Made by a program: the position numbers and the translations under genes. A stretch of DNA of 42,660 nt from JBDTOX01 sp039933015 (GTDB lineage Bacteria > Pseudomonadota > Gammaproteobacteria > Burkholderiales > Methylophilaceae), in contig JBDTOX010000155.1 of assembly GCA_039933015.1 (NCBI GenBank), forward strand, positions 1 to 42,660, given 5' to 3'. The stretch's first letter is position 1; the number at the start of each line of letters is the position of its first letter. Below the pieces are notes generated by a model. It did not search any database and was not told the DNA's origin. It saw only the letters and a list, made by a program, of their open reading frames with translations. Shown in pieces: positions 16,654 to 24,536 of this stretch.

Positions 16654-18021
16654 GTGGCCATGGTAAGTAGCCTAAGCATCGCGCTATACGATATAGTTAA
16701 GACTATTTTTGTTTCGGCATTACAAAATAAAAACAATGCTTGCTACCAACGAAAACCCAATATGCCTAAAATGACAAATCCGTTGGCAGCTAATTCTAGT
16801 TTTTTCTGGGGCCGCTTTAACGATCCCCCTGCGGCTTTGCTTGGCAAAGCTATCCTTTCCTTACTGGTGCTTGCTGAAAGCCTCATCTGTGTTTTCTGGA
16901 TTTTTACATTATCCAGCTTGGGGGAAGGATATGCGGTGATGGCGACCGTTCCTTACGTATATATTGTTATTTCGTATACTAGCTTGCTCATTTTTTATCG
17001 ACTTAAGCGCTTTGATTATTTCACATTTACTCAGCTAGTCATGCTGTTGGTTATGCCGTTCTTCATGCAATGGGTGATAGGTGGATTTGGAGCGTCAAGC
17101 GGCGTGGCGATATGGGCAATATTATCCCCGGTTGGTGCGCTCATGATACTTGGCACGCGACAATCGACCCCGTGGTTTGTCCTGTTTCTGGCATTGGCAG
17201 CGGTTTCATGGCAGCTCAATAGTCTGTTTGCAAGTAGCGCATTACCCATACCCGCGCATACTAAAGATATCTTTTTTGCGATGAATCTAACTGGTGTTGC
17301 TACTATTTTATATGTGGTGATGCGCTATTTTCAGTCGCAAAAAGAGCGTGTTCTTCAGGTGTTGGCTATTGAGCAAGCGCGCTCCGAAAAATTACTGTTA
17401 AACATTTTGCCCCAATCGATAGCTGATCGCTTAAAAGCTAATGATTCACGGATAGCCGACAGTCATGAGGCTGTGACTATACTGTTTGCTGATTTGGTGA
17501 ACTTTACCGGTATTTCAGCAGGCATGCCGCCGTCAGAGCTAGTTGACCTCCTTAACCAGGTATTTTCTGAATTTGATCATCTCGCAGAAAAATATAATCT
17601 GGAAAAAATCAAAACAATAGGCGATGCCTACATGGTCGTAGGCGGTGTGCCTAATGCCCGTGCTGATCACGCCGTGGCAGTCGCCGAAATGGCGCTAGAG
17701 ATGCAGACTGTCCTAGCCGGTACCGCAGCCAAAACAGGTAAAAACCTGATGATGCGTATTGGCATCAATAGCGGCCCTGTTGTTGCAGGCGTTATTGGTA
17801 GTATCAAATTCAGCTATGATTTGTGGGGGGATACTGTCAACGTAGCAAGCCGCATGGAGCATTATGGCCTGCCGGGCGTTATTCAAGTCACAGAGACAAC
17901 TTATGAGTTACTGCAACACCATTACATTCTTGAGGCAAGAGGAGCGATAAAGATAAAAGGCAAAGGTGATGTGGAGGCTTATATTTTGAAAGGCAGGTTT
18001 CCAAAGCCGATGCCTGATTAA
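16654..18021 (+). CDS. Membrane-bound class III adenylate cyclase
   Basis: Six predicted transmembrane helices (about residues 62-225) precede a cytoplasmic cyclase domain. VTILFADLVNFTG gives metal Asp280, TIGDAY gives Asp324, and the transition-state pair is Asn396/Arg400 in DTVNVASR. The purine-specifying positions are Lys320 and Asp389, as in adenylate cyclases rather than the Glu/Cys of guanylate cyclases, so ATP is the likely substrate. A coiled linker (VLAIEQARSEKLLLNILP) joins membrane and catalytic parts. The GTG start at 16654 is uncertain; ATG 16660 and ATG 16762 are in frame, the last leaving the membrane region intact. Monocistronic. The sensed signal is unknown. Confidence 0.88.
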   Translation: MAMVSSLSIALYDIVKTIFVSALQNKNNACYQRKPNMPKMTNPLAANSSFFWGRFNDPPAALLGKAILSLLVLAESLICVFWIFTLSSLGEGYAVMATVPYVYIVISYTSLLIFYRLKRFDYFTFTQLVMLLVMPFFMQWVIGGFGASSGVAIWAILSPVGALMILGTRQSTPWFVLFLALAAVSWQLNSLFASSALPIPAHTKDIFFAMNLTGVATILYVVMRYFQSQKERVLQVLAIEQARSEKLLLNILPQSIADRLKANDSRIADSHEAVTILFADLVNFTGISAGMPPSELVDLLNQVFSEFDHLAEKYNLEKIKTIGDAYMVVGGVPNARADHAVAVAEMALEMQTVLAGTAAKTGKNLMMRIGINSGPVVAGVIGSIKFSYDLWGDTVNVASRMEHYGLPGVIQVTETTYELLQHHYILEARGAIKIKGKGDVEAYILKGRFPKPMPD

Positions 18022-18079
18022 GGCTGGTTAATGCGTTTGGTATGGTGGGCGACTTGATATATAATCCGCCTCCACGCAC

Positions 18080-18170
18080 GGAGAGGTGGATGAGTGGTTT
18101 AAGTCGCACGCCTGGAAAGCGTGTTTAGGCTAATAGCCTAACGCGGGTTCGAATCCCGCCCTCTCCGCCA
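18080..18170 (+). tRNA. tRNA-Ser(GGA)
   Basis: The acceptor stem GGAGAGG pairs with CCTCTCC, the 3' CCA is encoded, and the long variable arm (TTTAGGCTAATAGCCTAA) is that of a class II tRNA. The anticodon loop CTGGAAA gives GGA, reading UCC/UCU serine codons. The T loop GTTCGAATC is canonical. It is the likely insertion target of the integrase remnant downstream. Confidence 0.97.
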
Positions 18171-18251
18171 GTATATATAATGCTTATAAAATAAGTGACT
18201 TACAGTATTTATTTTAAGGTTTTACCACATCGTTTGGTAATCCCCCCATTT

Positions 18252-18329
18252 TTAGCAGCGGCTAGAAGTAGAGTCGGTTAAAAGTGCTAACTTCTGTTTC
18301 GGGGTAATGCCGCCCAGCGCCATGTTGGG
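18252..18329 (-). pseudogene. IS3-family transposase OrfB C-terminal remnant
   Basis: The minus strand reads PNMALGGITPKQKLALL followed by DSTSSRC and a stop, which matches the conserved C-terminal end of IS3-type OrfB integrases. Upstream on the minus strand the homology breaks at about 18330 and no start, catalytic DDE core or OrfA is present. It is therefore a stub about 26 codons long. It lies 80 bases after tRNA-Ser within a 298-base stretch (18171-18468) that holds no intact gene. Confidence 0.72.
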
Positions 18330-18468
18330 GGGTACAGATAAATCTGTCCTTCTTGGAGGTCTGGCGGGTGTTGGCGCTAGCATCGTGGATGCACAAGACG
18401 CAAATGCGTGGCGGCCGGTTAGCTCTTAACTGGTTGTCAGCCCTTTGCTTATGGCTTGGGGAGATGGT

Positions 18469-18774
18469 TTACGTGACTATCTCTGGGGCGCGCTGAACCT
18501 TAGGCTTGAAGCTCTTGCGCGTTTGCCAAAGGTCATAACTGGCCTGTTCCGCGAGCCATACGTCAGCTCGGCCACCATGCTCTATTCCTAGCCAGCTCTC
18601 TATGCGGATCGCCATTTCCGGCGATATTGCTGCATGCTCATTTAGTACACGGGATAATGCCGTACGAGTCACGCCAAGTTGAGTGGCGGCCTCGGTTATG
18701 GTCAGCCCAAGTGCGGGCAGTACATCCTCCCGAAGAGTTTCTCCGGGGTGCGGCGGGTTGTGCATTTTGCTCAT
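18469..18774 (-). CDS. higA: HigA-family antitoxin
   Basis: A 101-residue HTH/XRE protein with the HigA/VapI start (NPPHPGETLREDVLPALGLT), then a helix-turn-helix (ITEAATQLGVTRTALSRVLN, about 26-45). It should neutralise the HigB-like nuclease and repress the operon by binding its promoter. It begins 12 bases after the toxin stop; the toxin-first order is typical of higBA. The reading frame is intact although the neighbouring integrase has decayed. Confidence 0.9.
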   Translation of the reverse strand: MSKMHNPPHPGETLREDVLPALGLTITEAATQLGVTRTALSRVLNEHAAISPEMAIRIESWLGIEHGGRADVWLAEQASYDLWQTRKSFKPKVQRAPEIVT

Positions 18775-18786
18775 TTCAATGTCCTC

Positions 18787-19065
18787 TCAGTGATAGTCCT
18801 GATAATCCACCAGCACGGCATCGGTGCCATTAAAAGTGAATGTCAGGCGCCAGTTGCCGTTTAGCCATACCGAATAGTGCCCGGCCAGGTTTCCGGTCAA
18901 CGGGTGTAATTTCCAGCCAGGCACGTTCATGTCCTGGGAACTGGTTGCTTCATCCAGACGGCGCAGTTGCCGCCGCAACTTGGAGGCATGGGACGGCTGA
19001 ATGCCAGCCTTGCTGCCCGTCTCAAAGAACTGTTCAACGCCTTTGTGGCGGAATGATTTAATCAT
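18787..19065 (-). CDS. higB: HigB/RelE-type mRNA interferase toxin
   Basis: A 92-residue RelE/ParE-superfamily protein of the HigB (plasmid maintenance killer) branch: IKSFRHKGVEQFFETG at the start, LRRQLRRLDEAT in the middle, then GHYSVWLNGNWRLTFTF with the conserved Asn-Trp-Arg core and VDYQDYH at the C-terminus. Such toxins cut mRNA on translating ribosomes. It lies upstream of higA in one operon, between a tRNA and a broken integrase, as expected for an island addiction module. Confidence 0.92.
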   Translation of the reverse strand: MIKSFRHKGVEQFFETGSKAGIQPSHASKLRRQLRRLDEATSSQDMNVPGWKLHPLTGNLAGHYSVWLNGNWRLTFTFNGTDAVLVDYQDYH

Positions 19066-19095
19066 GAGTTATCGTATAGCGTAGCGTTACGGCGG

Positions 19096-20341
19096 TCAAG
19101 CGATTTGATTGATAGGAACCACGTTCTCGCCTGCTTTAAAGGATGGCGTTCCGCAATACTTTGCCCAATCATTCATTAGAGAGCGGCGTTTTTCAAACAG
19201 AGTTCCGCGCTGATAAGCGGCCTCTGCCTTATCCTTGAGTTGGTGAGCGAGCGCGTGTTCGCAGACTTCGCTAGGGTAGCTAGTGCGCTCTCCGGCCCAA
19301 TCTCTGAACGTAGAGCAAAAGCCGTGAGTGGTCAGTTCGCTACGGTTCATGCGCCTTAATACGGCAGTTAGTTAGCGTCATGTCGGATAGTTGGCCTTTG
19401 GTGCCAGGGAAAACGTAGGGGTTGTCGCCTAGCTTCGGCAACTCCTTGAGGAAATCCACAACAGCAGGAGAGAGCGGAACATGATGTTCTTTTCTTGCTT
19501 TTATGCGCTCAGCGGGGATGATCCAGACTGTTTTGGTCAGGTCTATTTCCTGCCAGGTAGCTCCGCGGACTTCACCAGATCGGGTGGCTGTCAGGATTGC
19601 GAACTCAAGTGCTCCGGCTCCCATTCCATCGCCCTTGCGCAGTTCTTTCATGAAGTTGCCCATGTCGTCATAGGGAAGGGCGGCATGGTGCTGAACCCTG
19701 GCCACTTTTGATGGTGCCGCAAGGCGGACATCAAGATTTCCTTTCCATCTGGCCGGATTGGGGCCGTCTCGGTATTTACTAGCAATGGCCCAATCCAGCA
19801 CTTTTTCGATCCGCCCGCGCAGGCGCGAGGCAGTCTCTGTTTTGGTCGTCCATATAGGGGCGAGAATTTCCATAACGTGGGCATCATCCACGTTGCGTAC
19901 CAGCAGATTGCCTATCTTGGGATAGGCATAGGTTTCCAGGGTGCTTGTCCACTGTACAGTGTGCTTGGCGTTCTTCCAGCCGTGTTCGTGTGTGGTTATA
20001 TAGGCCGCAGCCGCTTGCTTGAACGTAATTGCCTTGGCGAGTTCAGATTTGAGCTTGCTTCTGGCCTCCTTGCGCTGCTCGATAGGGTCTAAGCCATATT
20101 CATTGATAGACCGCTTGACTACTCGCGCTTTTTCTCTGGCTTCGGCAACCGGAACATCCGGATAGCCGCCTAGCCCCATTTCGCGGCGCTTGCCGCCGAT
20201 GACTGTGCGCAATATCCAAGTGCGCGCGCCGGTTGTGGTGACTTGCAGGGAGAGGCCGGACACGCCACCAACGGCATGCAGCCCAGGCTTAGTTAGTCTG
20301 GACACTGCCAGTGCGTTCAGTTCGCTCGCTTTCCGTGGCAT
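19096..20341 (-). pseudogene. P4-type tyrosine integrase, frameshifted and catalytically damaged
   Basis: The N-terminal part (19340-20341) carries the DUF4102 arm-binding domain, the core-binding domain and the first catalytic Arg region (AILTATRSGEVRGATWQEID). The C-terminal part (19096-19350) carries ELTTHGFCSTFRDWAGERT and HALAHQLKDKAEAAYQRG. The two are out of frame because of a tandem duplication at 19367-19374 (GTTA twice on the plus strand); removing one unit restores LTAVLRRMNRSEL. In addition the HxxR motif reads His-Gly-Phe-Cys, so the second catalytic Arg is lost. It is related to the integrases of P4-type islands, which use tRNA genes. Confidence 0.9.
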
Positions 20342-20532
20342 CACTTACCCTATATTTATGAGATCCGGTCAGGAGGCAATGTGGATGCTGAATAGGGATT
20401 AATACTGCATACCCACCATAAATTATGCGATTACATCGCTAGCAAATGATACGAGTTGAAACAAAAGGAATTCTCTAATGGCTTGTAATATGGGCTTTAG
20501 AGGGTAGTTATGCGACAGAATGAAATTAAATT

Positions 20533-20592
20533 ATGGCGGACGCAATCTCCGCCATGATTCAAAAAAAACCACCAATATAGGCGGTTTTTTTT
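20533..20592. terminator. Double hairpin with U-tract, probably a bidirectional terminator
   Basis: ATGGCGGA (20533-20540) pairs with TCCGCCAT (20548-20555). Directly after it, A8-CCACC (20561-20573) pairs with GGCGG-T8 (20580-20592). The second stem has one A-C mismatch when read on the plus strand and a G-U pair on the minus strand, so it is better on the minus strand. It closes the integrase region at its right side. Confidence 0.55.
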
Positions 20593-21052
20593 CGTATGCT
20601 TTGCGTAGCTGCTGGAGTTCCTTAGGGGCATGCTTACTTAGAGTCACATGCTTATCTGGTGGTGGAGAAGTAAACGACTTGCCACCTTGCGCCCCTTTAA
20701 AATCAATTCATTAGAAGTTTACTATTCAAGTGTTTTGTATCCGGTCTTGGTCGGGCGAGGAAAGATGAGATACGCATTTTTTGCCTATTTTCTGCACTTC
20801 GTGGTTGAAACCCCTCACAGGTGGTAGTTCAGAAGAACTAGCTCATTTGACTAGTGTTTTTCGCTCACGGCAGAGCGTATATTTCATTTCTGCCATTGTC
20901 GCATTTTTGATATAGGTTATAGAGTCATGTGAGTTAGTGATCCAAGGCTGCGGTTCTGGCATTCACCATTGGCATTTCCGTGCTGGGATTCGGTTCTGCG
21001 GTGGCGTATTACGACGGTTATCAACTATCTATTATGCAATTGGGAGACATTA
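20593..21052. other. Non-coding stretch before nirK with a membrane-protein-like fragment
   Basis: No complete gene is visible. At about 20944-21025 the plus strand reads AAVLAFTIGISVLGFGSAVA, a transmembrane-helix-like sequence with a stop (TGA 20938) just before it and no start codon, so it may be the remnant of a truncated membrane gene or chance. The stretch must also hold the nirK promoter; I see no convincing full FNR/NNR palindrome. A Gly-Gly-Gly-Ala Shine-Dalgarno (GGGAGA) lies just before nirK. Confidence 0.4.
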
Positions 21053-22501
21053 ATGAAAAAAACATTCCTTGGTATTTTTGCGATCCTTCTTTGCGCTACT
21101 TCCATTCCTGGAAGCGCATCCACGAGTGATGAAAATTGGAAGGATAAAATAGAAGGTCAAGAAAGCGCGGTGCTCACCGACGCACCCAATGTGCCGCCCC
21201 CCATTACCAGAAAACACGCCACCAAGGTAATCGTTCATCTTGAAGTCAAGGAAGTGGAAGGTCGTCTGGCCGACGGCGTAAAGTACACTTTCTGGACATT
21301 TGGCGGAAAGGTTCCTGGTAAGTTTATCCGTATCCGTGAAGGTGATTTTGTGGAGTTTCATCTCAATAATCATCCGGACAATAAAATGCCTCACAATATT
21401 GACTTGCATGCTGTGACTGGGCCTGGAGGTGGTGCAGCCGCATCGCTTACCGCGCCTGGACACAGCTCGATCTTCTCCTTTAAGGCATTGAATCCCGGCC
21501 TTTATGTTTACCATTGTGCCACCGCACCTGTGGCCATGCACGTGGCAAATGGAATGTACGGCATGATTCTTGTGGAGCCGAAAGAAGGCTTAAGTAAAGT
21601 TGACCGTGAATACTATGTCATGCAGGGGGACTTCTACACGAAGGGCGAAAATGGCGCGCAAGGATTACAGCCTTTCAGCATGGTCAAGGCTATCGATGAA
21701 AAGCCGGATTATGTCGTTTTTAACGGATCCGCTGGTTCCCTGGCAGGCGAAAATGCGCTTCAAGCCAAAAAAGGTGAAACCATCCGCCTCTTCGTAGGAA
21801 ATGGTGGTCCGAATCTCATCTCATCTTTCCATCTGATCGGTGAGATTTTCAACAATGTTTATCAAGAAGGTAATACCAGTACAGCAGCCCACAATGTGCA
21901 GACGACTATTATCCCGGCTGGAGGAGCCGCTTTGGTAGATTTTAAGGTTGAAGCCCCTGGAACGTATATCCTGGTTGATCATTCGCTGACGCGCGCCTTC
22001 AACAAAGGCGCTCTCGGCCAGCTAAAAGTATCCGGGGATGAAGATAAGCTCGTTTATTCCGGGAAAATAAGCGATGAAGTTTATTTGCCGGAAGGGATAG
22101 GAATGAGAGTTACAGAACAAGCACCGCGCCCGTCTCTTGCTGCAAAAAACAAAGCTGAGCGCATTGGGCTTGGAGCATCTATATACAACACAAACTGCGC
22201 TGCTTGCCATCAGCCATCCGGCGTCGGGATCCCTCATGCATTCCCACCTCTAGCGAACTCGGATTACCTCAACGCGGATAAAGTACGTGCAATCAAAACG
22301 GTTAGTGGGGGGCTGCAGGGGAATGTCACAGTGAATGGACAGCAATTCAACGGTGTTATGCCATCATGGAGTTTGAGCGATGAAGATACTGCCAATGTAC
22401 TCACTTACATTTACAACAGTTGGGGAAACGTAGGGGGTGAAGTAACTCCCGATGAGGTGAAGAAAAATCGGGTCGGGCCCATGAAAAATGTAGCTGAATG
22501 A
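21053..22501 (+). CDS. nirK: Copper nitrite reductase NirK with C-terminal cytochrome c domain
   Basis: Periplasmic enzyme reducing nitrite to NO. The signal peptide covers about residues 1-22. Two cupredoxin domains follow: type 1 copper ligands His114, Cys155, His163, Met168; type 2 ligands His119, His154, His310; catalytic Asp117 and His260. The Cys-X7-His spacing (CATAPVAMH) and VANGMYG place it in the AniA-like class. After a linker near 355-370 comes a cytochrome c domain with CAACH (382-386) and Met436 as likely axial ligand, which would deliver electrons directly. I start at ATG 21053 (GGGAGA Shine-Dalgarno, clean signal peptide), not at 20969. The stop overlaps nirV. Confidence 0.95.
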   Translation: MKKTFLGIFAILLCATSIPGSASTSDENWKDKIEGQESAVLTDAPNVPPPITRKHATKVIVHLEVKEVEGRLADGVKYTFWTFGGKVPGKFIRIREGDFVEFHLNNHPDNKMPHNIDLHAVTGPGGGAAASLTAPGHSSIFSFKALNPGLYVYHCATAPVAMHVANGMYGMILVEPKEGLSKVDREYYVMQGDFYTKGENGAQGLQPFSMVKAIDEKPDYVVFNGSAGSLAGENALQAKKGETIRLFVGNGGPNLISSFHLIGEIFNNVYQEGNTSTAAHNVQTTIIPAGGAALVDFKVEAPGTYILVDHSLTRAFNKGALGQLKVSGDEDKLVYSGKISDEVYLPEGIGMRVTEQAPRPSLAAKNKAERIGLGASIYNTNCAACHQPSGVGIPHAFPPLANSDYLNADKVRAIKTVSGGLQGNVTVNGQQFNGVMPSWSLSDEDTANVLTYIYNSWGNVGGEVTPDEVKKNRVGPMKNVAE

Positions 22502-23268
22502 GTAAACAAGCTTTCTTGTTGCTGATGCTACTGACGACAATATCCCCCGCTCTGGCAGCATCCGTCGAAGGTATGGCATTGCTCCCGAGCGGGGTGTATA
22601 CCCCGCTGTATTTGGAAAAAGAAAATACGAAAAACTTCGAAAGGCGACCAGTCTACGTTGAAGCATTCCGGCTCGATCAGGAGCCGATTACAAACCGCCA
22701 GTACCTGGACTTTGTAATCGCACATCCTGAATGGAAAAAAACTCAGGTCAAGAGGGTATTTGCTGATTCCCATTATCTTCAGCACTGGAGCGAAGATTCA
22801 GCAGTTGAGGACAGGAATGAGCTCGGCAACCCAGTGGTGAATGTCTCCTGGTTTGCCGCCTCAGCTTATTGTGAAGCACGTGAGGAACGGCTCCCCACTA
22901 CAGATGAGTGGGAATATGCTCTAGCTGACAATGGAAGAGACAATGAAAAAATTCAACAACAACTTTTGGATTGGTATGCGACTCCTAATGGGAGGCTACC
23001 AAGTGTTGGTAGCCAACCTGCCAACGGATTTGGCATTTACGACCTGGCTGGCCTGGTTTGGGAATGGACATCGGACTTTAATAGTTTCATGGTCTCTTCC
23101 GATTCCCGGGATTCTGGACAGAAAAACTTCTTCTGTGGGGGGGGGAGTCTCAATGCTTCCAACCCCAGGGATTATGCAGCATTCATGAGGTACTCATATC
23201 GCGGTAGCCTGCAGGGTGCTTTTACTGGTAAAAATTTAGGGTTTCGTTGCGCAAAGGACGCCAAATGA
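22498..23268 (+). CDS. nirV: NirV-like formylglycine-generating-enzyme (SUMF1) family protein
   Basis: A 256-residue SUMF1/FGE-fold protein with a signal peptide (about 1-21, cleavage near LAASVEG) and family motifs RLPTTDEWEYAL, GIYDLAGLVWEWTSD and the C-terminal GFRCA. NirV proteins commonly follow nirK, but their biochemical role is not established. I do not see the paired catalytic cysteines of true formylglycine-generating enzymes. The ATG overlaps the nirK stop (ATGA) and its own stop overlaps the sco start, so all three are made together. Confidence 0.85.
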   Translation: MSKQAFLLLMLLTTISPALAASVEGMALLPSGVYTPLYLEKENTKNFERRPVYVEAFRLDQEPITNRQYLDFVIAHPEWKKTQVKRVFADSHYLQHWSEDSAVEDRNELGNPVVNVSWFAASAYCEAREERLPTTDEWEYALADNGRDNEKIQQQLLDWYATPNGRLPSVGSQPANGFGIYDLAGLVWEWTSDFNSFMVSSDSRDSGQKNFFCGGGSLNASNPRDYAAFMRYSYRGSLQGAFTGKNLGFRCAKDAK

Positions 23269-23861
23269 AAAAAGTATTTAAATTTATATGGGTTATGTTT
23301 TTTCTGACATGTGCTGTTCCGGCATTTGCTCATACCCATGAGCATGAGACGCAACCCACGTCCATTCCCCAGTCGGAATCCCTATTTAACATCACGGATA
23401 CCTGGACCACCAGCGATGGGAAACCATTCCACTTGAATGAGTTAAGTGGAAATCCTTCCATCATTGCAATGATTTATACTTCCTGCAAGGAGGTATGTCC
23501 GCTAATCGTGGAGGACATGAAAAAAATCGTGCGTAGCTTACCTGCATCTCAAGTCGGGAAAGTACATCTTGCAGCTTTCTCATTCGATCCCGAGCGGGAT
23601 ACCTCCAAGAAGCTAAAAGAATATGCAGAAGCTCATGGGATTGACACACCTGCCTGGGTTATAGCCAACAGTAAACCAGAAGCGGTTCGCAGACTTGCAG
23701 CCGCGCTTGGAATGAAATACAAAAAAAACAAATCTGGTGATTTCGAACACAGCATATCTATTTATATATTGGACGATGCCGGTGTTGTCCAATATGTGCA
23801 AACCATTCTTGGACAAGATAAGGAAGATGCTGTAACTGTGCTTAAGAAAATGATGCACTAA
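23265..23861 (+). CDS. SCO1/SenC-family copper chaperone
   Basis: Membrane-anchored or exported thioredoxin-fold copper chaperone. The N-terminal hydrophobic segment (about residues 3-22) ends at FAHTHEHET, a His-rich stretch next to the mature N-terminus that could bind copper. YTSCKEVCPLIVEDM carries the CxxxCP copper site and FEHSISIYILD the third ligand His. Start ATG 23265 overlaps the nirV stop. Sco proteins usually metallate the Cu-A site of cytochrome oxidase; here the coupling to nirK suggests a role in NirK copper loading, which is inference. Confidence 0.9.
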   Translation: MKKVFKFIWVMFFLTCAVPAFAHTHEHETQPTSIPQSESLFNITDTWTTSDGKPFHLNELSGNPSIIAMIYTSCKEVCPLIVEDMKKIVRSLPASQVGKVHLAAFSFDPERDTSKKLKEYAEAHGIDTPAWVIANSKPEAVRRLAAALGMKYKKNKSGDFEHSISIYILDDAGVVQYVQTILGQDKEDAVTVLKKMMH

Positions 23862-23894
23862 TTCTCAGGTTAACTTGTAGACCAGCTGGACCGC

Positions 23895-24047
23895 TCAGCC
23901 AGACTGTGATTGCAGTCTCTGGGCGACTACTTCGAAGCGAACTGCAAATCCTGCCGCCGCCGCGATCATCAGAGGGTTTCCTGCCCCTGCACGCATAAAC
24001 TGGGCATCAATAACTAAGGTGGTCGCAAGGAAGCGTAGCCAGCCCAT
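23895..24047 (-). CDS. Small hypothetical ORF or gene remnant
   Basis: A 50-residue minus-strand frame starting MGWLRFLATTLVIDAQ and ending VVAQRLQSQSG, with GGGAG about ten bases before its ATG. The middle (AGAGNPLMIAAAAGFAVR) is hydrophobic and membrane-like. I do not recognise the family. Its good Shine-Dalgarno favours translation, but its short length and the decayed surroundings make a remnant equally likely. Confidence 0.3.
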   Translation of the reverse strand: MGWLRFLATTLVIDAQFMRAGAGNPLMIAAAAGFAVRFEVVAQRLQSQSG

Positions 24048-24435
24048 CGATCAAACTCCCGACACAGCCAGTTCGTACGATCATTGCATATTAGATCATG
24101 ATGACCCGCGCTCGATTACCGACCATGGTAACGGGCCGCCCTGTACCATATGGACGGTCTGACCGGGTTAGTGGCACTTAAAGCTTCACGTTCCATGGCA
24201 ACAGTTTACCAAGGCCACAATTGGTGTGCCGCCCGCGTGCAGCTTATGGGCTGCAAAGACATGTCGGTGTAGGACATCTTGCAATTGGATCTGCAGATGG
24301 TGAACGCCGCCAGTCCAGTCACCTACCGTGCTTTCGCTAAGCTCCATGCCTTCGCGCGCGTATATCTGACACTGCCGGTATATTGGCTGGTGGGGAGCAA
24401 GTCAGTTTGATAGCGGGCATAAAAATATTTGAAAG

Positions 24436-24451
24436 GTAAGGTTACCGTAAG
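24436..24451 (-). promoter_or_regulatory. CTTAC-N6-CTTAC direct repeat (PmrA/QseB-like box) before the small exported protein
   Basis: The plus strand reads GTAAG (24436-24440), six bases, GTAAG (24447-24451), which is CTTAC-N6-CTTAC on the minus strand with an 11-bp period. It lies 85 bases before ATG 24537. Three further copies flank the 12-gene cluster and its two-component system. An 11-bp direct repeat of a five-base half-site is the usual geometry for OmpR-family response regulators. Confidence 0.5.
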
Positions 24452-24536
24452 CTTTGCGGCATATTGTTGGTTCCAGGTAACCTGCAGACTAGCTTGTGGG
24501 TCCTAAACCTATTGGCCAATTATTAAAGGAAATATT

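Larger units (their letters stand above)
23862..24536. other. Gene-poor stretch with coding-like fragments
   Basis: No intact recognised gene in 675 bases. Coding-like scraps are visible: on the minus strand the ORF at 23895-24047, and further upstream on that strand a stretch reading RSDRPYGTGRPVTMVGNRAR before a stop; on the plus strand around 24260-24410 a stop-interrupted stretch including LQMVNAASPVTYRAFAKLHA. I cannot name a family for any of them. The pattern suggests degraded genes, consistent with the nearby transposon end. Confidence 0.45.

Noticed and set aside
20629..20654. CATGCTTA repeated with an 18-base period.
   Set aside because: Only two eight-base copies in AT-rich sequence, not at the 11-bp spacing of the regulator boxes; probably chance.
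23265..23861. Sco protein as part of a cytochrome oxidase operon.
   Set aside because: No cox genes are near; the gene is coupled to nirK-nirV.
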